A stretch of DNA of 10,758 bases from an uncultured Chloroflexota bacterium (lineage in GTDB: Bacteria; Chloroflexota; Limnocylindria; Limnocylindrales; CSP1-4): contig CAIXZV010000578.1 in the NCBI GenBank assembly GCA_903924005.1, positions 1 through 10,758 of the forward strand, read 5' to 3'. The translations under genes and the position numbers were made by a program. Each line of letters starts with the position of its first letter. Within the stretch, counting starts at the first letter, position 1. The notes below the pieces were generated by a model. It ran no database searches and was not told the origin of the DNA. It saw only the letters and a list, made by a program, of their open reading frames with translations. This document shows positions 6,403-10,758 of this stretch, in pieces.

Positions 6403-6981
6403 CTACTTGCGCTTGCCGGTGAGTTTGACCGTGTCCTTGAGGGCCGCCGAGGCAACCGACGTGATGGTGAGCTTTCGGGTCGCTGAGGACCCGACCGTGG
6501 CGTTGGACTTGACGGTCACCTTGGCCGTGATGAGGTACGCGGCCCCGGCCGCGAGCGAGGGCGTCCTGAACGTCCCCGCCACGACCCTGGACGTGATGTC
6601 GGTGGTGCCGCGGTAGTACTTCACCGTGTACTTCGTGGTCGCGGTACCGGTCGCCTTCACCTTGAACGAGTCGGAGGCCGTCCCGTCGTTCTGGATCGAG
6701 ATGCCGAAGGAGATCACCCGGCCGCGCAGCGCGGACCCCGCCGCGGCCTGCCCGGCGGCGGTCGTGTTGTAGACGTCGTTGCCTGTCAGCGCGCCGGACG
6801 CGCCCAGGCGGATCCGGCCGTTGGGCTTGTGCGCGGGCGGGATCGCGGGCACCATGCCCCAGGCCGCGATGCCGTCCGCCTCGGCGACGCCGCGGGCGTT
6901 GACCGGCCGAGTCCAACCGTTTCGGACGCGCGGCTCTGCCCTGTTGATCCCGGCGCGCAGCGGGCGCCCGGCCCGGGACAT
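6403..6981 (-). CDS. Orphan C-terminal surface-type domain, possibly a gene remnant
   Basis: 192 aa from the first ATG. The first ~50 residues (RAGRPLRAGINRAEPRVRNG onward) look non-conserved. From about residue 52 (HKPNGRIRLGASGALTGNDV) to the end the composition is Thr/Ser/Val-rich with alternating strands, including GRVISFGISIQNDGTASDSF and later YTVKYYRGTTDIT. I recall similar stretches as the C-terminal beta-sandwich of large secreted proteins in Chloroflexota and relatives, but this is recollection, not a search result. No signal peptide or membrane anchor is present. The ATG at 6981 begins 2 nt past a hairpin that probably ends the upstream BNR gene, with no ribosome site or promoter seen, so the gene may be a detached domain. 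A start at M43 (6855) is also possible. Stop is TAG. Confidence 0.55.
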   Translation of the reverse strand: MSRAGRPLRAGINRAEPRVRNGWTRPVNARGVAEADGIAAWGMVPAIPPAHKPNGRIRLGASGALTGNDVYNTTAAGQAAAGSALRGRVISFGISIQNDGTASDSFKVKATGTATTKYTVKYYRGTTDITSRVVAGTFRTPSLAAGAAYLITAKVTVKSNATVGSSATRKLTITSVASAALKDTVKLTGKRK

Positions 6982-6982
6982 G

Positions 6983-7013
6983 AAGAGGGGCCGCCCGGCG
7001 GACGACCCCTCTT
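6983..7013 (-). terminator. Hairpin terminator of the BNR/sialidase-fold gene
   Basis: Arms AAGAGGGG and CCCCTCTT (6983-6990 and 7006-7013) form a perfect 8-bp stem, capped by a further CCGC/GCGG pairing inside. It starts 25 nt beyond the TAG of the minus-strand BNR gene. The T-tract is short (CTCTT only), so termination efficiency is uncertain, but position and stem strength fit a terminator. Confidence 0.6.
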
Positions 7014-7038
7014 GTTGCGCGAGGATTGGCGGCGAGGA

Positions 7039-8475
7039 CTAGTGGTCCGTCGCCACCGTTGACAGGTAGCAGTCGGTCATGTTGTTCGGGTCGCCGGTGG
7101 CGCCGCACCAGAGCGAGTAGAACGCGCCGCGCCCTGCCGCAACGCCCTCGTAGTCGCCCACGAACATGCCGCCCGCATACGGCGTCGCCAGCATGTCGAA
7201 CGACGTCTTGGTCAGCCGAATGTCGTCGCCAAAGCGAGTGCCGCCACGCGGTGAGATCTTCATCCAGTAGTCCGTGGGCAGCGCGGAGTTGCTGGGGTTG
7301 AACTTGCGGAAGTCGTAGTAGGTCACCGCCACACGGCCTTCTGCGTCCACCGCGATCCCGGGGTTCCAGGCCGCCTGCCCGGTGGCTGTGCTGACCCGGC
7401 GCGGCGTGGACCACGCCGATCCGTTGGCCGACGAGGTGAGCAACACCTGGTTGACCGTGCCGCCCGTGAAGCGGGCGTCTTCCCAGACCAAATACAGCCG
7501 GCCGGTGACGGGGTCGATAGCCGCGCTCTCGATCGCGTTGGACGACGTCCGGATCACAGGACCGCCTGCATGCGGATCGACATCGGTGATGCCCATGTCG
7601 TCAGCCACCACGGTCGGGGCAGACCAGCTGGCACCGTGGTCCGTGGACGTGATGACCATGTACTGGCTGGGCGCCGAGGTGTACCAGCGGGAGAAGAAGT
7701 CGTAGAGCGTGCCGTTGTGCTGGTTCACCACGATCACGTTGCCGATGTCGCCGTGCTCCGAGCTGTTCGCCGTGATCGCCGCCGGCGCGCTCCAAGTGTG
7801 CCCGTAGTCGCTGGTGATCGAAATCAGGTTCGGCTCCGGCAGACCCCACGGATCGCTGTTGTCCACGCTGTCCCACACGATGTAGGCGCGGCCCGGGATC
7901 GTGGGATCCGCGGTGACGCTCTCCTTGTCATGGAAGATGGCGGTGTCCGCTGCAACCTCCGTGACGTTGCCCCACGTGAGGCCGCCATCGGTGGACGTGG
8001 CGGCGCCCACGGCGCTGCGCCAGCTGTTCTCGTCAAACGAGATGCTCACCGCGTACAGCGTGCCATCAGGGCCAAACGAGACCCACGGGTCGCTGGCGCG
8101 CTCGTACGGGAGGCCGCCCGGCGCGCAGGAGCTGAACGGTAGGGCGACGACGGTGAAGCTCTTGCCGCCGTCCTTGGATACTTGGGCGGAAAGGCCGTGG
8201 GCGCCGCCGTCGATCCATCGATCCTGCTGGACCCCTCCCACGATGTTGCGGGGGTTGCGCGGGTTGACCGCCACCCACGGCTCAACCTCGGCATTGGTGT
8301 AGTTCACATTGAACGGGCCACCTGCTCCGATGGTGCAGGCGGCATACGGGTTGGACGTGGTTGCCAGCACTGTCCGGACGCCAACCGCGTCGGCGGACTG
8401 GACGACGAGCAGCAGGGCGATACCGGCGACAACCAGCGAACGGCTGGCGCGCACGGCACGACGGGACGCGTGCAA
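7039..8475 (-). CDS. Secreted BNR/Asp-box repeat protein of the sialidase-like beta-propeller fold
   Basis: 478 aa from a TTG start. The N-terminus reads (M)HASRRAVRASRS followed by the hydrophobic core LVVAGIALLLVV and a small-residue cleavage region near QSADA, a good Sec signal peptide. Asp-box motifs (S-x-D-x-G-x-x-W) recur at residues 100-107 (SKDGGKSF), 161-168 (STDGGLTW), 221-228 (TSDYGHTW) and 277-284 (STDHGASW), with a degenerate one at 348-355. FVGDYEGVA is at 438-446. These mark a six-bladed propeller of the sialidase superfamily. I see no FRIP-type arginine motif, so sialidase activity is not shown; a lectin-like or other glycan-binding role is possible. TTG 8475 is chosen because GGGAGG stands 6 nt before it. 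The ATG at 8565 would add 30 Arg-rich residues and sits inside a TATGAT promoter-like box. Confidence 0.82.
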   Translation of the reverse strand: MHASRRAVRASRSLVVAGIALLLVVQSADAVGVRTVLATTSNPYAACTIGAGGPFNVNYTNAEVEPWVAVNPRNPRNIVGGVQQDRWIDGGAHGLSAQVSKDGGKSFTVVALPFSSCAPGGLPYERASDPWVSFGPDGTLYAVSISFDENSWRSAVGAATSTDGGLTWGNVTEVAADTAIFHDKESVTADPTIPGRAYIVWDSVDNSDPWGLPEPNLISITSDYGHTWSAPAAITANSSEHGDIGNVIVVNQHNGTLYDFFSRWYTSAPSQYMVITSTDHGASWSAPTVVADDMGITDVDPHAGGPVIRTSSNAIESAAIDPVTGRLYLVWEDARFTGGTVNQVLLTSSANGSAWSTPRRVSTATGQAAWNPGIAVDAEGRVAVTYYDFRKFNPSNSALPTDYWMKISPRGGTRFGDDIRLTKTSFDMLATPYAGGMFVGDYEGVAAGRGAFYSLWCGATGDPNNMTDCYLSTVATDH

Positions 8476-8481
8476 GTGATG

Positions 8482-8487
8482 CCTCCC
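8482..8487 (-). promoter_or_regulatory. Ribosome binding site deciding the TTG start of the BNR protein
   Basis: GGGAGG on the minus strand with a 6-nt spacer to TTG 8475. It is the best Shine-Dalgarno in the window and places the start immediately before a canonical signal peptide. Confidence 0.6.
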
Positions 8488-8560
8488 ACGGCGGCGAGAA
8501 CCGCCCGATGTGCCCCCACTGCGCCGGGACGTCCTGCGCAGCCTCCTGACGGGCTCGCGG

Positions 8561-8566
8561 ATCATA
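8561..8566 (-). promoter_or_regulatory. Candidate -10 box of the BNR gene
   Basis: TATGAT on the minus strand, one mismatch from TATAAT. It would start a transcript with a leader of roughly 75-80 nt before the TTG codon. It overlaps the alternative ATG at 8565, which argues against that start. No good -35 is visible. Confidence 0.4.
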
Positions 8567-8581
8567 GGCCCGCGCTGAGAG

Positions 8582-8606
8582 ACCCGCTTGCGGCAAACCC
8601 GCGGGT
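8582..8606 (-). terminator. Weak candidate terminator after the flavin-protein gene
   Basis: ACCCGC (8582-8587) can pair with GCGGGT (8601-8606), and the segment also holds a CCGC-TT-GCGG hairpin and the palindrome ACCCGCGGGT (8597-8606). It begins 6 nt past the TAG at 8612. There is no T-tract, so the call is tentative. Confidence 0.3.
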
Positions 8607-8611
8607 GTGGG

Positions 8612-9286
8612 CTAGGGCAGACGAACCTTTGGCGGTGCCATTCCGGCGGGCACAAACGCGTCCGGCGCGGGCTCGCCCCGCGACACGCTGACCGGGATGG
8701 TCCCAGCCCACGTGGGCCAGGTCTCGTCGCCCTCGTCGTCCATGGCGCCGGCCGCGCGGATCTTTGCGGATGCCTCGTACATCGAGATCCACATGACCGA
8801 CGTCGCCTTGCGCTCGTTCTCGGTCATCGGCCGCAGTTCCGCCCAGCGCCCGGGATAGAGGTGCTCGATGAAGTGCTCGAGCGCCTGCCCCGCGTACTCG
8901 CCATCCTCCACCACGTGGGCGGTCCCCTGGACGATGACGGAGCGGTAGTTGACCGAGTGGTTGGTGGCCGAACGCGCCAGCACAAGCGAGTCCATGTGCG
9001 TGACGGTGACCGACGCATTCTGGCCGTCGATGGTGCGGGCCATCCGGCTACCCGCAGACGCGTGCCAGTACAGGCGATCGCCATGGCGCCACACGGACGT
9101 GGGTGTGGCGTACGGCATGCCCTCGTAGACCCAGGCGACGTGGCCGATGACCGACGCATCAAGGATCTCGTCGATGACCGCTCGGTCGTACGAGCCGCGC
9201 TGGGGCTTGCGGCGGAGGCGGGCGCGGTCGCTCGGCGGGGGAGCGGCGTTAGGCTCGCGGCGTTCCGAGGAGTTGTCTCCGCTCAT
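8612..9286 (-). CDS. Pyridoxamine 5'-phosphate oxidase family protein (FMN-binding split barrel)
   Basis: 224 aa; matches the PF12900-type (Pyridox_ox_2, NimA-like) group rather than the true PdxH. Conserved pieces are RRKPQRGSYDR (25-35), IDEILDASVIGHVAWV (38-53), PYATPTSVWRHGDRLYWHAS (58-77), GSRMAR (79-84), SLVLARSATNHSVNYRSVIV (100-119), HLYPGRW (142-148) and a C-terminal WAGTIPVS (193-200). Members bind FMN or F420 and reduce small substrates, or act as heme or nitroimidazole-type reductases; the substrate here is unknown. The ATG at 9286 overlaps the stop of the upstream 86-aa gene (ATGA), with GAGGG 9 nt before it, so the two are probably co-translated. The N-terminal ~24 residues are polar and variable. 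Confidence 0.9.
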   Translation of the reverse strand: MSGDNSSERREPNAAPPPSDRARLRRKPQRGSYDRAVIDEILDASVIGHVAWVYEGMPYATPTSVWRHGDRLYWHASAGSRMARTIDGQNASVTVTHMDSLVLARSATNHSVNYRSVIVQGTAHVVEDGEYAGQALEHFIEHLYPGRWAELRPMTENERKATSVMWISMYEASAKIRAAGAMDDEGDETWPTWAGTIPVSVSRGEPAPDAFVPAGMAPPKVRLP

Positions 9287-9543
9287 GCAGGCTGGCCCTC
9301 AGCAGCGACGTCGCGGCGGTACAAGACCCACATCGAGACGCCCGTTGCGCCGCCCGCGCCATACGGCATGCCGGGGCTGCCCGCCATGGCGAAGCTTGTG
9401 GGCACAGCGCCGATATTGGCGATGCGCCAGCCATCGGGCGCCCGGCGCGCGGCATCGGCCGCCACCCAGTCCCAGAGTGCGTCGCCAAGCGTGGTTTCAG
9501 CGGTGACCAAGAGCTGGTCATCGCCGATGAGTCGTTCCTTCAT
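9283..9543 (-). CDS. Uncharacterised 86-aa protein coupled to the flavin protein
   Basis: I do not recognise this family. The protein starts MKERLIGDDQLLVTAETTLG, has an acidic/Trp segment ALWDWVAADAARRAPDGWRI (about 22-41), then a Gly/Ala/Met-rich stretch (about 42-70, IGAVPTSFAMAGSPGMPYGAG) and ends VSMWVLYRRDVAAEGQPA. No signal peptide or membrane segment is seen. It is likely a real gene: it starts after the purine-rich AGGGGTGAGGGG (about 9557-9546) and its TGA overlaps the next ATG as ATGA, a normal operon junction. Context suggests a partner or companion of the FMN-type protein, but no function follows from sequence. It is first in the minus-strand unit, divergent from the MFS gene. 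Confidence 0.7.
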   Translation of the reverse strand: MKERLIGDDQLLVTAETTLGDALWDWVAADAARRAPDGWRIANIGAVPTSFAMAGSPGMPYGAGGATGVSMWVLYRRDVAAEGQPA

Positions 9544-9578
9544 CGCCCCTCACCCCTAGCTCCATGCTGTAGGGCATC

Positions 9579-9584
9579 AGCGTA
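9579..9584 (-). promoter_or_regulatory. Candidate -10 box for the 86-aa/flavin-protein unit
   Basis: TACGCT (TANNNT form) on the minus strand would give a leader of about 29 nt that includes the purine-rich ribosome site. No -35 is evident. The 97-nt divergent spacer 9544-9640 holds nothing else that I can identify. Confidence 0.3.
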
Positions 9585-9628
9585 CGCGCGGCGACCCTCC
9601 CGTGTTGGGCGGGACGCAATGGCCCCGC

Positions 9629-9634
9629 TACGAT
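9629..9634 (+). promoter_or_regulatory. Candidate -10 box for leaderless transcript of the MFS gene
   Basis: TACGAT ends 6 nt before the ATG at 9641, and no Shine-Dalgarno lies in between. TTGGGC (9605-9610), 18 nt upstream, is a weak possible -35. Confidence 0.45.
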
Positions 9635-9640
9635 CCACCA

Positions 9641-10758
9641 ATGACAATCCCAGCGCGTCGTCCTCAGCCCACGTCCGCAGTTGCGCTGCGGGCGGGGATT
9701 GCCGGCGGCATCGCGTTTGGCCTGCTGGGCTGGCGCGGCCTGCTGGTCCCGTCGCTGGTCCGCTCCATCGAGCCTGCCTTTGGCCGCTCCGACGCAGAGC
9801 TTGGCTCCTACTTTCTGTTCACCGCCATCTCCTACGCCGCAGGCTCGCTCATCGGCGCACGGCTCATCCGCTCGCTTGGCGAGCGCCGGGTGTTGAGCGG
9901 TGCCGCGCTGCTGATCGCGCTGGGGCTGACGGTGCAGTCCGTGACGTCCTCCTGGCTGGTGTTTGCTGCGGCAGGCATCAGCGCAAGCCTTGGCGCGGCG
10001 GCGTCCGACATGGGGCTCAACGCGCTGGTGCTGGACTTGTTCCCGCACGCGCGCGGCCGGGCGCTCAACCTGCTGCACGTCATGTACAGCGCGGCGGCGT
10101 TGTCCGCCCCGCTGGCGCTGGCGTTTGGCGTTGAGGCGGGGATGCCCTGGCAGACGGCGTTTGCCGGGACGGCGGTGGCGGCCGTGGCGATTGCTGTGCT
10201 GCTGTTTGTGTTTGTGCCGGCGGACCCGGCGGCCGTGGGCGGCGTGGCGGCGGCCGAGTCTGTGGCCCGTCGTAGATCGCCGGTCTCAGGTGCGCACCCG
10301 GAGGCGGCCCCGCCCACTGCGCCAGGTGCACGGCGTCTGCCGCCGTTCCTCTTGCTGCTGGCCTTGGCGCTCGCCCTCTACGTGGGCGCCGAGTCGGGCA
10401 CGTCCGACTGGCTTGTCCGCTACCTCGCGGTCCTGCCGCTGGCGATCGCCGGCTCCGCACTGACGCTGTTCTGGGGCGGGATTGCGTTTGGCCGCGTGGT
10501 GTTTGCCCGCATCGGCAACCGGTTTGAGCCGCTCGCCACGGCCTGCGTGCTGGCGTACTTGGGCTCGTGTCTGGTTGCCCTTGCGGTCCTCGTGCCCGTG
10601 TCACCGGTCACGCCGCTGCTTTTTGGCGTCGCCGGCGTCGCCTTCGGGCCGGTCTTCCCGCTGGTGGTGGCAGGCGCCGGTGCGCGGATGCCGGGCCGCT
10701 CCTCCACGGTGAGCGCCACGATGACCTTCGCCGGAGTGCTGGGCGCCATCGTCTATCC
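9641..10758 (+). CDS. Major facilitator superfamily transporter, 3' end outside window
   Basis: 372 residues visible. Membrane segments appear at about 16-40, 53-75, 83-100, 104-130, 145-165 and 171-193. A hydrophilic central loop follows (about 195-232, Ala/Pro/Arg-rich), then further segments from about 234. The loop after the second helix reads GARLIRSLGERRVL (72-85), a motif-A-like G-x4-R-x2-G-x-R-x-x. Residues 249-260 (GAESGTSDWLVR) begin the second half, as in fucose-permease-like MFS proteins. The frame remains open at the right edge; perhaps 30-50 residues are missing. The ATG at 9641 has no ribosome site but sits 6 nt after TACGAT. Substrate unknown; a drug or sugar carrier is possible. 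Divergent from the flavin-protein unit. Confidence 0.88.
   Translation, partial: MTIPARRPQPTSAVALRAGIAGGIAFGLLGWRGLLVPSLVRSIEPAFGRSDAELGSYFLFTAISYAAGSLIGARLIRSLGERRVLSGAALLIALGLTVQSVTSSWLVFAAAGISASLGAAASDMGLNALVLDLFPHARGRALNLLHVMYSAAALSAPLALAFGVEAGMPWQTAFAGTAVAAVAIAVLLFVFVPADPAAVGGVAAAESVARRRSPVSGAHPEAAPPTAPGARRLPPFLLLLALALALYVGAESGTSDWLVRYLAVLPLAIAGSALTLFWGGIAFGRVVFARIGNRFEPLATACVLAYLGSCLVALAVLVPVSPVTPLLFGVAGVAFGPVFPLVVAGAGARMPGRSSTVSATMTFAGVLGAIVY

Noticed and set aside
6383..7414. Minus-strand open frame bridging the orphan domain and the BNR gene
   Set aside because: Arg/Gly/His-rich out-of-frame translation overlapping two better frames and crossing the terminator hairpin.
8588..9559. 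Plus-strand open frame of 323 codons opposite the flavin-protein unit
   Set aside because: No recognisable motif; the minus-strand flavin protein accounts for the region.

Overview
This is a high-GC bacterial chromosomal window with tightly packed genes. The gene content, the actinobacterial/Bacillus-like order hom-thrC-thrB, and several promoters that appear to drive leaderless mRNAs would fit Chloroflexota or Actinomycetota. The lineage is an inference; no marker here fixes it. I see no rRNA, tRNA, CRISPR array, integrase or transposase.

Left part (1-2821, minus strand): an AI-2E/PerM-family membrane protein cut by the window start, tryptophanyl-tRNA synthetase (trpS), and a type II toxin-antitoxin pair. 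The pair is a PIN-domain (VapC-like) toxin preceded by a Phd/YefM-like antitoxin, with a GTGA overlap between them. A perfect 20-bp palindrome covers the antitoxin -10 region and is the probable autoregulatory operator.

Centre (2906-6173, plus strand): a compact threonine operon. Homoserine dehydrogenase makes homoserine, homoserine kinase (thrB) phosphorylates it, and threonine synthase (thrC) converts the phosphate to threonine. The genes are separated by 5 nt (hom/thrC) or share 1 nt (thrC/thrB). Hom lacks the usual C-terminal ACT domain, and ThrB has an unusual proline-rich N-terminal extension encoded across a C8 run.

A 229-nt gene-free segment (6174-6402) follows thrB. It carries a dense set of inverted repeats: an 18-bp inverted repeat, a 10-bp hairpin and several copies of GGGTGAAC/GTTCACCC.

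Right part (6403-9543, minus strand): an orphan 192-aa beta-sandwich-like C-terminal domain lying directly behind a strong hairpin; a secreted BNR/Asp-box (sialidase-fold) protein that probably starts at a TTG codon; and a two-gene unit of an 86-aa unknown protein overlapping, by ATGA, a pyridoxamine-5'-phosphate-oxidase-like flavin protein. Divergent from that unit, an MFS transporter (9641 onward) runs off the right end. No gene-free stretch exceeds 300 nt.

Most of the window is ordinary housekeeping and accessory content. The items most worth a second look are the repeat cluster after thrB, the operator over the antitoxin promoter, the small-protein/flavin-protein pair, the orphan surface domain, and the recurring TANNNT box 6-8 nt before start codons.
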